64,000 bases of DNA from Fluviicola sp. (GTDB lineage Bacteria > Bacteroidota > Bacteroidia > Flavobacteriales_D > Crocinitomicaceae), in the NCBI GenBank assembly GCA_002734065.2, contig NVXU02000023.1, forward strand, positions 1 to 64,000, read 5' to 3'. Shown piece after piece: positions 1 to 7,846 of the stretch. Below the pieces are notes generated by a model, which was given only the letters and a program-made list of their open reading frames with translations, ran no database searches and had not been told where the DNA came from. The position numbers and the translations under genes are program-made. Numbering within the stretch: the first letter of the stretch is position 1; each line of letters opens with the position of its first letter.

Positions 1-98
1 ATTAGCAATTAGCAATTAGCAATTAGCAATTAGCAATTAGCAATTAGCAATTAGCAATTAGCAATTAGCAATTAGCAATTAGCAATTAGCAATTAGCA
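1..98. repeat. Heptamer tandem array, 14 x ATTAGCA
   Basis: The window opens inside a perfect tandem array of the 7-bp unit ATTAGCA, 14 units with no mismatch, and it may extend further left. A 7-bp period is not a multiple of three, so it is not coding. It lies just upstream of the MerR-type gene and its promoter. The perfect units suggest recent slippage expansion. Confidence 0.95.
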
Positions 99-134
99 AA
101 AATTAAAATTATCCGCTATTCATTTTACATCTTT

Positions 135-166
135 TTGCACATTTTATCAAATAATTCCTATCTTCG
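135..166 (+). promoter_or_regulatory. Putative promoter for the MerR-family gene
   Basis: TTG at 135-137 and TATCTTCG at 159-166 are separated by 21 bp. This resembles the Bacteroidota -33 (TTTG) / -7 (TAnnTTTG) pair with one mismatch in the -7. It lies inside the longest open frame, which could start at the TTG at 135, so it argues for a start further downstream. Confidence 0.5.
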
Positions 167-185
167 AGGACTAACAATCAATAAA

Positions 186-536
186 TTGGGCAGAATTAAC
201 CAGAAAGACTTGACTAAACTGTACTACTCCATCGGAGAAGTTGCAAAAATGTTGGATGTCAATACGTCGTTGATTCGTTTTTGGGAGAAAGAATTCACAA
301 GTATTAAACCCAAGAAAAACAAGAAAGGAAATCGCTCTTTTACTCCCAAAGAAATTGAAAAATTAGACAATATTTACACTCTTGTAAAAGAAAAGGGATA
401 CACTTTGGACGGTGCAAGAAAAGCATTAAAAGATAAAAGCACTGACTATTCTTCTGAGGAGACTCAACAAGACAATCAACAGCTTATTTCAAAGTTAGAA
501 GGCATTAAAAAGCAACTTTTGAGTTATAAGCGTTAG
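186..536 (+). CDS. MerR-family transcriptional regulator
   Basis: Predicted DNA-binding regulator of about 116 aa. The winged helix-turn-helix of the MerR family begins at YYSIGEVAKMLDV and continues through LIRFWEKEF and the basic stretch KPKKNKKGNR to a second helix (FTPKEIEKLDNIYTLVKEKG). The C-terminus (from about residue 85) is short, polar and probably coiled-coil, and it lacks a recognisable effector-binding domain. This is the usual layout of the small MerR proteins found next to housekeeping genes in Flavobacteriia. The frame is open from a TTG at 135, but a promoter-like sequence lies in 135-166 and family members begin just before the HTH, so the TTG at 186 is preferred; no ATG is available upstream of the HTH. 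It converges with aroB, and the two genes overlap by 4 bp at their 3' ends. The regulated genes are unknown. Confidence 0.85.
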   Translation: MGRINQKDLTKLYYSIGEVAKMLDVNTSLIRFWEKEFTSIKPKKNKKGNRSFTPKEIEKLDNIYTLVKEKGYTLDGARKALKDKSTDYSSEETQQDNQQLISKLEGIKKQLLSYKR

Positions 537-1606
537 TTCAAATTAATTTGTAAATTCTTAAAGTGCATGAACATTTCCATGAAAGATTCTTCTGCTAAAA
601 AGTTGTCGTAAGTACACTCCCCTATTGATTTTAACAAACACGTATTTATTCTCCCCTTGCTGTTTTTTTTATCGTTAGAAAGCATTGCGACCATAATTTG
701 TATGTCTTTGTCGGAGAATTTCGGGACAGAAAAATGGCTAAAAACAGTGCTCTCAATTTCAGCATAAGAAGAATCGTCCAGCGAAGAAAAATGGGAGGAC
801 AAAAAGGCTTCCATCACCATTCCAATAGCAATCGAATGTCCGTGGGTGAGTTGTAAAGACTCCATAAAATGACCTTCAATCACATGTCCAACGGTATGTC
901 CAAAATTCAATAACTTTCGTTGCCCTTTTTCCAAAGGATCTTGCTTCACAATGCCATTTTTCACTTCGATGGCTTTGAGCAATAAATCAACGCTGAATTC
1001 TTCTTTGCTCATCTGTTCCGCCACCTCATCAAAAAGCGTTCGAGAAGAAATAAGGCCATGTTTTAGCATCTCTGCATAACCGCTTTGCAATTCTTCCAAA
1101 GGCAAGGTTGACAAGAAAGAAATATCGATAAAAACAGCTTTTGGGTTTGAAAAAACACCAATTTGATTCTTATAGTTGCCTAAATTTACGCCCGTTTTGC
1201 CTCCAATAGACGCATCGACCATTCCCAAAAGAGAGGTTGGAATATTGACAAAATCACATCCTCGTTTGTAACAAGATGCTATGAATCCACCCATATCCGT
1301 TATCATTCCTCCACCGAGGTTGATAATTAAATCACTGCGAGAAACACCGTATTCTGTCAATGCTTCCCAAACATTGAACGCAATGGACATTTGCTTGTTT
1401 TCTTCTCCGTCAGGCAAAAGAATAACCTCTGCTTCTGCTAATTCAGAAAAAGTAGTGATTAAATAAGGCAAGCAATGTTCGTGCGTATTCTCATCAACAA
1501 TGATGACTTTTTTGCAAGAATCATAGGACTTTAACAAGGATGCAAAGGAAGACTCTTCTAAGTTTCCTATCTCCAATTTATATTCCCTTGCATCGATGTA
1601 TTTCAT
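533..1606 (-). CDS. aroB: 3-dehydroquinate synthase
   Basis: Second enzyme of the shikimate pathway: it converts DAHP to 3-dehydroquinate using NAD and a divalent metal, in the cytoplasm. The 357-aa product has the NAD-binding segment LGGGMITDMGGF, the lysine-rich motif GGKTGVNLGNYKNQIG, and the metal-ligand motifs YAEMLKHGLI, LNFGHTVGH and THGHSIAIGM. The frame is open upstream to 1693, but those 29 extra codons do not resemble the family and overlap a -7 element, so the ATG at 1604-1606 (MKYIDAREYKLEIG) is taken as the start. Length then fits the flavobacterial form. It is divergent from the proline dehydrogenase gene and convergent with the MerR gene. No other aromatic-biosynthesis gene is nearby. 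Confidence 0.96.
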   Translation of the reverse strand: MKYIDAREYKLEIGNLEESSFASLLKSYDSCKKVIIVDENTHEHCLPYLITTFSELAEAEVILLPDGEENKQMSIAFNVWEALTEYGVSRSDLIINLGGGMITDMGGFIASCYKRGCDFVNIPTSLLGMVDASIGGKTGVNLGNYKNQIGVFSNPKAVFIDISFLSTLPLEELQSGYAEMLKHGLISSRTLFDEVAEQMSKEEFSVDLLLKAIEVKNGIVKQDPLEKGQRKLLNFGHTVGHVIEGHFMESLQLTHGHSIAIGMVMEAFLSSHFSSLDDSSYAEIESTVFSHFSVPKFSDKDIQIMVAMLSNDKKNSKGRINTCLLKSIGECTYDNFLAEESFMEMFMHFKNLQINLN

Positions 1607-1627
1607 TCTATTTTGCTCACTTATGAC

Positions 1628-1635
1628 CAAAAGTA
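1628..1635 (-). promoter_or_regulatory. -7 element of aroB promoter
   Basis: On the minus strand this reads TACTTTTG, a perfect TAnnTTTG, ending 21 nt before the aroB ATG. No TTG at the expected -33 spacing was found, so only the -7 half is claimed. Confidence 0.55.
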
Positions 1636-1701
1636 GTGAAATGAATTGCAAATTAGAGCAGAAAAAAGAACAAGAATCATTTATTCTTCCCAAAAAGCAA
1701 T

Positions 1702-1709
1702 TATTTTTG
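1702..1709 (+). promoter_or_regulatory. -7 element abutting the proline dehydrogenase start
   Basis: TATTTTTG matches TAnnTTTG and ends only 4 nt before the ATG at 1714. Transcription would begin at or within the start codon, so the mRNA is predicted to be leaderless. Confidence 0.5.
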
Positions 1710-1713
1710 TGCT

Positions 1714-2883
1714 ATGGTTTCATTCGATAACACCGAAATAGCATTTAAGAGCAAATCGACCAAAGATTTGAAGCGCGCCTATTGGCTGTTCAAAATGGTT
1801 TCGAACAGGGCCATGGTGAAGTTCGGAAAATGGGCGACCAACATTGCGATTAAGTTGCGTTTGCCCATTGATGGAATCATCAAGAAAACCATTTTTAAAC
1901 AATTTTGCGGAGGAACCTCTATCGAGGACTCTTTGGCAACATCAAAAGAATTGGCGGCCTTTAATGTCCAAACAATCCTTGATTACAGCGTCGAAGGCAA
2001 AACCAAAGAAGAAGATTTTGATGCAACCGTTAGCGAGATCATCAACACCATTCTGGAAGCTAAAAATAATGACAGCATCCCTTTTGCCGTTTTTAAAGTG
2101 ACCGGGATTTGCCTTTTTGCAACGCTAGAAAATGCAAATAACGGTGTTGAGAATCATTCTGCAGAAGAATTACAACGCTATACTAAATTAGTTGAACGCG
2201 TGGATGCTATTTGCTCGAAGGCGCATGAACACAAAGTCCCGCTTTTTATAGATGCAGAAGAAACATGGATTCAAAATACGATTGATGAAATTGTCGTTCA
2301 GATGAGCAAAAAATACAACAAGGGAAGTGCTATCATTTTTAACACTTTACAACTGTATCGACATGATAGATTGAATTATTTAAGATCAGAAATCGAACTT
2401 GCCAAAAAAGGAAATTATAAACTCGGGATGAAGTTGGTAAGGGGTGCTTACATGGAGAAAGAGCGAGAAAGAGCAGAAGAAAAAGGATATCCATCGCCTA
2501 TTCAGCCAACAAAAGAAGCGACGGACAAGGATTTTAACGAAGCTTTGAAAGTAGTCGTAGAAAATTTGGATACTGTTTCTTTATGCGCAGGTTCTCACAA
2601 TGAAGAAAGCGCGAAAGTTTTGATGAAGCTTATGGGAGAACACAACATTGATGTCAATGATTCTCGCATATTCTTTGCACAATTATTGGGGATGAGCGAC
2701 CACATCTCTTACAACCTCGCCAATGCGAATTACAACGTTGCAAAGTATGTTCCTTACGGTCCTGTGAAAGAAGTTCTTCCTTATTTGATAAGAAGAGCTG
2801 AGGAAAACACGTCGGTTGCCGGTCAAACAACAAGGGAGTTGTCATTGATTATTAAGGAGAGGAAGCGGCGTAGCGCTAAGTGA
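1714..2883 (+). CDS. Proline dehydrogenase
   Basis: FAD-dependent oxidation of proline to pyrroline-5-carboxylate, the first step of proline catabolism. This is the stand-alone single-domain enzyme (389 aa), not the large bifunctional PutA. The Pro_dh TIM barrel covers about residues 80-385. Visible family motifs are DAEETW (about 186-191), KLGMKLVRGAYMEKER (about 236-251), and near the end YLIRRAEEN (about 357-365), whose paired arginines bind the proline carboxylate. The start MVSFDNTEIAF matches the conserved beginning of flavobacterial homologues, so the ATG at 1714 is trusted although the -7 element lies only 4 nt upstream. The next step (P5C dehydrogenase) is not in the window; proC at 9079 runs the opposite, biosynthetic direction. 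The stop codon is the first triplet of the downstream repeat element. Confidence 0.95.
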   Translation: MVSFDNTEIAFKSKSTKDLKRAYWLFKMVSNRAMVKFGKWATNIAIKLRLPIDGIIKKTIFKQFCGGTSIEDSLATSKELAAFNVQTILDYSVEGKTKEEDFDATVSEIINTILEAKNNDSIPFAVFKVTGICLFATLENANNGVENHSAEELQRYTKLVERVDAICSKAHEHKVPLFIDAEETWIQNTIDEIVVQMSKKYNKGSAIIFNTLQLYRHDRLNYLRSEIELAKKGNYKLGMKLVRGAYMEKERERAEEKGYPSPIQPTKEATDKDFNEALKVVVENLDTVSLCAGSHNEESAKVLMKLMGEHNIDVNDSRIFFAQLLGMSDHISYNLANANYNVAKYVPYGPVKEVLPYLIRRAEENTSVAGQTTRELSLIIKERKRRSAK

Positions 2884-3130
2884 TTCAATGTTTCAATGTT
2901 TTAATGATTTAATGTTCTAGTGATTCAAGGCATTCCCAAGGTAGGTTTGACTTGTTAAGAAGGTAAGTAGAAAAAAGTTAGAGTCGTCTAAAATATTAAG
3001 TTAGAGTAGTCGAAGTTAAGAAGTTAAGAAGTTAAGAAGTTAAGAAGTTAAGAAGTTAAGAAAAAAATGTTTTAATGGATTACATCTACAATGGGCATCC
3101 ATTAAAACATTAAATCATTGATTCATCGAC
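2881..3130. repeat. Dispersed intergenic repeat, family 1, copy A
   Basis: About 245 bp filling the gap between the stop codons of two convergent genes. From left to right it holds an AT-rich stretch of TGATT/CAATG words, a block shared with copy B (from TTCTAGTGATTCAAGG through GTTAGAGTnGTCGAAG), six tandem copies of the octamer AAGTTAAG (3013-3060), and a hairpin with 15-bp perfect arms at 3066-3080 and 3097-3111 (AATGTTTTAATGGAT and its complement). The end (AAATCATTGATTCA) is an approximate inverted repeat of the start. Copy B lies at 7621-7846 in the same orientation. No ORF is present. The hairpin could end transcription from either side. Confidence 0.9.
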
Positions 3131-4570
3131 TCATCGTCCCCCTTCTCCATTCTCATTGGGTCCTAAATATCCCGGCCAAGTAATCGATTCCACTTTCTTA
3201 TTCAATTGAATACACTCAATGATGCTGTATTGAGCTTTTTTTTCGGTTTCAAATGATGATGTAGCGACAATAACCTCATGTTCTCCGTCATTCTCCAAAT
3301 CTACAATGCCCGGTGAAGATGCCATAGAAATACCCGGGCGAATGCCGCCAATAAAGTAACTCTCATTTTTTGCAATATTAAGAACACGCAATTGGTTCAC
3401 CATAGCAAAAGTTGTAGGATCTATCAAGGTATTATAGGTATAAAGAAGTTCGTCAATTCCGTCATTGTCCATATCTACAGTTATCGCTGGAGAGAACTGA
3501 TTGAAACCTGAATCTTCCGTCCATTCAACCTTTCCTGTTGCGCCATCAATGACCACCAATTTGAAGGCAGAATACCTCGGAAATGTCCCTTTTGCAACAA
3601 TGGTAAAGACATCAAGCGTAGAATCCCCAACTAAATGACCCAAAGAAGGAGTAACATAGCATTCGTATCCTGGGAAAGAATTCTCCCAAAGAATAGAGTG
3701 AGAAATACCGTCAATGGCAGTGATTGTTGCGTTTAATCTTGCTGCGATAATGTCAACTTTAGAGTCGTTGTTTAAATCCGTTAACACAGAATTTAAAATA
3801 AAACCTTTGAGTGAATCGTGGAGAATTAAAGTTGCTTTCTTTAAATTTTTCTTCTTTGTTAAATCAGAAAGTGCAACCTCCCACAAACCTCCGTCTATGG
3901 TTTCTCCACCCGTTCCAAATAAGATTGTTGGCTCCGATCCATTGTTCAGAATTGTTGGTGCATAATATGATTCTCTTTCTTCTGGAATTTTAGCAGCAGC
4001 AATTATTTCACCTGTTCTACCAGAAAGAACCATTAATTGCGCGGTTGGGCGTTCTTTATCTTTAGGCTTTGCTAAATAATCTCCTCCATTGGTCACTAAA
4101 AGGTCTTTGAAACCATCATTATTTTGGTCTGAAATCCATTGCGTTGAAAAGAAATTAAGCCAACCAATTGCTCGTGATTCTTGGTCACTCTTATTCCAAA
4201 ACTCCCAAACAATTTCTCCAGTAACTCCATTGATTGCATAAAACGAAGCTGCTCTACCTCCAATAAACACCTCCGGAACAGAATCTCCTGTTATATCTTG
4301 AAACAATGCACTTGTATAAATTTGCGTTCGTGTCCCTACTTTCCAAAGTAATTCTCCATTGACACCATTGAGTGCAACAATACCGTTTGTAACAGGATGA
4401 TATTCTAATCCTGCCCCAATAATTACATCTTTCACTCCGTCTTTATTTAGATCTGCAAATCTTGGGGAGGAGAATATATTGGCAGAATCAATTTTAGTTG
4501 ACCATCTTGTTTCTTGTCCTCTGACATTGAAAATAGTACTGAAAAGGATAAAATAGATAAGGATTTTCAT
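3131..4570 (-). CDS. Exported FG-GAP / PQQ-like beta-propeller protein
   Basis: 479-aa protein with an N-terminal signal peptide (MKILIYFILFSTIFNVRGQ, cleavage likely after RGQ). The rest is a series of blades mixing two repeat types: calcium-loop FG-GAP/VCBS motifs (DLNKDGVKD, DQNNDGFKD, DLNNDSKVD, DMDNDGIDE, DLENDGEHE) and PQQ-like blades (ALNGVNGELLWKV, AINGVTGEIVWEF, VIDGATGKVEWTE). It probably forms a seven- or eight-bladed propeller. There is no catalytic signature; such proteins bind ligands or partners outside the cytoplasmic membrane. No T9SS sorting tail or lipobox is seen. It is divergent from the haloperoxidase/ASPIC pair and lies in the same repeat-bracketed cassette, which suggests a shared role. 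The exact function is unknown. Confidence 0.85.
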   Translation of the reverse strand: MKILIYFILFSTIFNVRGQETRWSTKIDSANIFSSPRFADLNKDGVKDVIIGAGLEYHPVTNGIVALNGVNGELLWKVGTRTQIYTSALFQDITGDSVPEVFIGGRAASFYAINGVTGEIVWEFWNKSDQESRAIGWLNFFSTQWISDQNNDGFKDLLVTNGGDYLAKPKDKERPTAQLMVLSGRTGEIIAAAKIPEERESYYAPTILNNGSEPTILFGTGGETIDGGLWEVALSDLTKKKNLKKATLILHDSLKGFILNSVLTDLNNDSKVDIIAARLNATITAIDGISHSILWENSFPGYECYVTPSLGHLVGDSTLDVFTIVAKGTFPRYSAFKLVVIDGATGKVEWTEDSGFNQFSPAITVDMDNDGIDELLYTYNTLIDPTTFAMVNQLRVLNIAKNESYFIGGIRPGISMASSPGIVDLENDGEHEVIVATSSFETEKKAQYSIIECIQLNKKVESITWPGYLGPNENGEGGR

Positions 4571-4654
4571 GTAATTTATTTGAGACGAAATTAACTAAAA
4601 ATAAAGAAGTGAACTCTTAATAAAAACAGGAGAAGTGAATTCTCTAAAAAAATG

Positions 4655-4662
4655 TAGCTTTG
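4655..4662 (+). promoter_or_regulatory. -7 element of the haloperoxidase/ASPIC operon
   Basis: TAGCTTTG is a perfect TAnnTTTG, 15 nt before the ATG at 4678. It overlaps the TTG at 4660 that opens the longest frame, which supports the ATG at 4678 as the real start. Confidence 0.55.
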
Positions 4663-4677
4663 TTAGAAAGTAATAAC

Positions 4678-6003
4678 ATGACAAAGGTTTTCTTACTAAC
4701 AGCTGTTTTTCTACATAGTTTCACTTATTTTGCCCAAAAAAGCACCATTGTTTCTTCTGAAATCAAGGATGATTGTCTATCAATACATCAACAATGGTTG
4801 GACGAGGTGTTTATTCTTACCCAAAACACCGTTGGTTTCAGTGCTCCCGTGAGTGGAAGGGCTTACAGTTATTTTTCAATCGGTATGTATGAGAGTACGA
4901 TCGAAATTACGCCAGAATTGCAGTCCATTCACGTTCAATTGGATGGATATACAAGAACAGAATGGAGTAATGACCAACAATTGGACTGGAGAATTGTTGC
5001 CAACAGTGTTGACTACGAAATTATTCAATACCTGTACCGAGCGGCCCCTTCTTCCTATATGGAAAGAGTAGGATTCATAATGGATTCTATTCAAAGAAAA
5101 TACGCTAAAGAATGCTCAAAAAAAGTAAAGAAGAATTCTATTAACTATGCAAAAAACATTGCCAATGAGATTATTGAATGGTCAAAATTGGACGGTGGAG
5201 ACATTGGTTTTAGTAATAATTTTCCTGAAGATTTCAAAGCTCCGTATTGTCCAAGTTGTTGGGTGAAAACGACTCCTGGATATCTTCCTTCACTGCTTCC
5301 TTATTGGGGAGAAAATAAGTTGATGCTCAAAGAAAGTTATGCCGCTACTGACGATTGCGAGGTTTTTGAGTTTTCTGAAGACAGCTCTTCATTTATGTAT
5401 GCAGAAGCAATGCGTGTATTGGAAAATTCTAAATTAGCAGACCCGAACTATGAAATTATTGCAGAATATTGGAATGACGGCGCAGGCTATTCTGGAACAC
5501 CAACGGGACATTTTTTCACGATTGCAAAGCAAATGGCAATACAACAAAAACTCAATTTAGACGAATCAATGGAATTGTATGTAAAATTAGGAGTCGCAGT
5601 GAATGAAGCATTTATTGCAGCCTTTCGGTTGAAGTATAAATTCAATTTTATTCGCCCCATCACCTATATTCATCGACTTATTGACCCTAAATTTAACACC
5701 CGTATTGCAAGTCCTCCGTTTCCTGAATTCCCATCTGGACATTCCTTTCAATCAGGTGCCGCAACAGAAATTATGAAGTCTATTTTAGGAGACAAACTCA
5801 AAATAATTGATTCTACAAACATTAATCGTACTGATATTGACGGAACACCTAGACATTTCTCCTCTTTTACTGAAATGTCGGAAGAAATATCAGTTTCTCG
5901 CCTTTATGGAGGTATTCACTTTTTAAAAACACTGGACGAGAGCCTTAAATATGGTCGAAAAATTGGCGTTTATGTTGCCACTGAATTGAAGTGTAGAAAA
6001 TGA
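4678..6003 (+). CDS. Exported vanadium haloperoxidase / PAP2-superfamily protein
   Basis: 441-aa exported protein with a signal peptide (MTKVFLLTAVFLHSFTYFAQ). The three oxyanion-binding motifs of the vanadium haloperoxidase/acid phosphatase fold are visible in its C-terminal half: KYKFNFIRPITY (K and RP), FPEFPSGHSFQSG (PSGH with the catalytic histidine), and SRLYGGIHF (Arg and His). All phosphate/vanadate ligands are therefore present. A long N-terminal helical region precedes them, as in the single-chain bacterial haloperoxidase-like family, and a CPSC pair occurs near residue 200. Halide oxidation and phosphatase activity cannot be told apart from sequence. The ATG at 4678 is chosen over the TTG at 4660 because the signal peptide begins there. 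The stop overlaps the next start (ATGA), so the two are translationally coupled. It probably acts in the periplasm or outside the cell. Confidence 0.85.
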   Translation: MTKVFLLTAVFLHSFTYFAQKSTIVSSEIKDDCLSIHQQWLDEVFILTQNTVGFSAPVSGRAYSYFSIGMYESTIEITPELQSIHVQLDGYTRTEWSNDQQLDWRIVANSVDYEIIQYLYRAAPSSYMERVGFIMDSIQRKYAKECSKKVKKNSINYAKNIANEIIEWSKLDGGDIGFSNNFPEDFKAPYCPSCWVKTTPGYLPSLLPYWGENKLMLKESYAATDDCEVFEFSEDSSSFMYAEAMRVLENSKLADPNYEIIAEYWNDGAGYSGTPTGHFFTIAKQMAIQQKLNLDESMELYVKLGVAVNEAFIAAFRLKYKFNFIRPITYIHRLIDPKFNTRIASPPFPEFPSGHSFQSGAATEIMKSILGDKLKIIDSTNINRTDIDGTPRHFSSFTEMSEEISVSRLYGGIHFLKTLDESLKYGRKIGVYVATELKCRK

Positions 6004-7628
6004 TGAGGTTACTGCTGTTTTTCTTGATTTTGCTTTCATTTTCTCCAGGAGGGAATGCGCAAATATTCACGGAGGTAAGCAATGAAATTGGTATTGATTA
6101 TGTCTATCCAGGCAATGATTTTCAAATGGCTGGCGGTGGATTAATGGTCATTGATGTCAACAACGACGGTTGGGAAGATTTTTATCAGTGTGGGGGAGTT
6201 TTTCCTTCCAAATTATGGTTGAATAAGGGCGGGACTTTCATCGATGCAACGCAAGAATACGGTTTAGATTCGCTGGATGGTTACTTTATTCAAGGAGCCA
6301 TTGGTGCAGATTATAATAACGATGGATTTCAAGATTTCGTGATTGTGAATTTTGGTTCAGGAATGGGCATGGGGGATAAAAAATCGCCTGTTTTATTGAA
6401 GAATATCAACGGGAAATCTTTTCAAATGATTTCTTTGGAAGAATTATTGCCTGCCGAAGATTATGCCTCAGCAAGTTGGGGCGACATCAATAATGATGGA
6501 TTTGTTGATCTTTATTTATCAAATTATGTGGCATCAATGGGTGTGCTTCAAGATTCTTCAGGCAGAGAAATTGGTTATAATCCAACCTGTTTTGAAAATA
6601 AATTATTGCTCAACATTGATGGAGAAAATTTTAAAGAATCTTCAGAAGAATACGGCATTAACAACGGTGGATGCAGTTTAGCATCGATATTTACGGATAT
6701 TGACAATGACGGAGATGTAGATTTGCTCCTTTTAAACGATTTTGGTGTATGGACAGGGGAAGGAAACAAATATTTTCGGAATAATTTCCCCGAAAAAACG
6801 TTCTCAGATTTAAGTGATATCAGTGGCTTTAATCACAAAATGTACGGAATGTCTTTCGGGCCTGGAGATTATGATTTAGACGGTGACATTGATTATTACA
6901 TCACAAATATTGGACAAAACTATCTATTTGAATACAAAAACGAAGGTTTTACAGATGTGGCAATGAATCTCAAACTCGACGAGAGTTTTGCCTATGATTC
7001 TGTGAGAAGCACGAGTTGGAGCGGACTCTTTTTCGACCTCGAATTTGACGGAGATTTAGACCTATTCATTTCTCAAGGAAACATTGCGACGCTCATTCCA
7101 AAAACAACGATTTTAGATTCTAACAAATTATTCATCAATAATAACGGTGTTTTCGAAGATATTTCAGAGTCCTCGGGTGTTGCTGATGTCTTGTCTCATC
7201 GAGGAAGCGTTATTTTTGACTATGATCATGATGGCGATTTAGATATTATATCCTCCGTTGTGAAGTTGCCTTGGGGAGCTTATGCTAATAAAGAGCAAAA
7301 AATAAAAGTCTATCGCAATGACACCAAGTCTGGAAATTGGATAGGAATTAGACTTGTTGGAGAAGGGGAAATCTGTCGAGATGCCTTTGGAACAAAAATA
7401 TTGGTCGAGCAAAATGGCAAAAAACACATGAAAGAAGTTGATGCCGGCACGGGACACTCCTCCCAATCCACTCGAATTCTCTATTTCGGATTGGGTCAAG
7501 ATAAATACCTCCAAAAAGCAACGATTTTTTGGTTGGATGGAACTACAACTCAACTTTCTAAGTTAAAAAAGAACCGTGTTTATGAAGTGACATCGAAAGG
7601 GGAAGTCAGGGATTCAATGAATCAATGA
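6000..7628 (+). CDS. Exported CRTAC1-like VCBS / ASPIC-UnbV protein
   Basis: 542-aa exported protein. A signal peptide (MMRLLLFFLILLSFSPGGNAQ) is followed by a propeller of FG-GAP/VCBS repeats with calcium loops (DVNNDGWED, DYNNDGFQD, DINNDGFVD, DIDNDGDVD, DYDLDGDID, DYDHDGDLD) over about residues 25-430. A C-terminal ASPIC/UnbV domain (about 450-535) shows NWIGIRLVGEGE, DAFGTKILV, GTGHSSQSTRILYFGLGQ and WLDGTTTQL. The architecture is that of cartilage acidic protein 1. It shares a 4-bp ATGA overlap with the haloperoxidase-type gene and almost certainly the same mRNA. The final codons (DSMNQ) lie in sequence resembling the edge of the family-1 repeat, so the C-terminus may have been altered when the repeat arrived. 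The molecular role is unknown; extracellular binding is the usual inference. Confidence 0.87.
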   Translation: MMRLLLFFLILLSFSPGGNAQIFTEVSNEIGIDYVYPGNDFQMAGGGLMVIDVNNDGWEDFYQCGGVFPSKLWLNKGGTFIDATQEYGLDSLDGYFIQGAIGADYNNDGFQDFVIVNFGSGMGMGDKKSPVLLKNINGKSFQMISLEELLPAEDYASASWGDINNDGFVDLYLSNYVASMGVLQDSSGREIGYNPTCFENKLLLNIDGENFKESSEEYGINNGGCSLASIFTDIDNDGDVDLLLLNDFGVWTGEGNKYFRNNFPEKTFSDLSDISGFNHKMYGMSFGPGDYDLDGDIDYYITNIGQNYLFEYKNEGFTDVAMNLKLDESFAYDSVRSTSWSGLFFDLEFDGDLDLFISQGNIATLIPKTTILDSNKLFINNNGVFEDISESSGVADVLSHRGSVIFDYDHDGDLDIISSVVKLPWGAYANKEQKIKVYRNDTKSGNWIGIRLVGEGEICRDAFGTKILVEQNGKKHMKEVDAGTGHSSQSTRILYFGLGQDKYLQKATIFWLDGTTTQLSKLKKNRVYEVTSKGEVRDSMNQ

Positions 7629-7846
7629 TTTAATGATTTGATGTTCTAGTGATTCAAGGAATGCTCATGGTAGGTTATACTAGGGAAGTAGAAAAAAGTT
7701 AGGGCAGTCTAAAATATTAAGTTAGAGTGGTCGAAGTTAAGATGTTAAGATGTTAAGATGTTAAGAAAAAAATGTTCTAATGGATTACACCTATTACGGG
7801 CATCCATTAGAACATTCGTTCCTTCAATCATTGACTCATTGATTGA
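7621..7846. repeat. Dispersed intergenic repeat, family 1, copy B
   Basis: Second copy of the 2881-3130 element, in the same orientation. The shared core reads from TTCTAGTGATTCAAGG to GAGTGGTCGAAG. The octamer array here has four units: one AAGTTAAG then three ATGTTAAG (7734-7765). The hairpin arms are at 7771-7785 and 7802-7816 (AATGTTCTAATGGAT and its complement). Compared with copy A, one U-A pair has become C-G with both arms changed, so pairing is kept. The left edge overlaps the last codons of the ASPIC/UnbV gene, and the right edge reaches the stop codon of the SPFH gene. Confidence 0.9.

Noticed and set aside
1-98. CRISPR array
   Set aside because: Units are 7 bp and contiguous without spacers; no cas genes.
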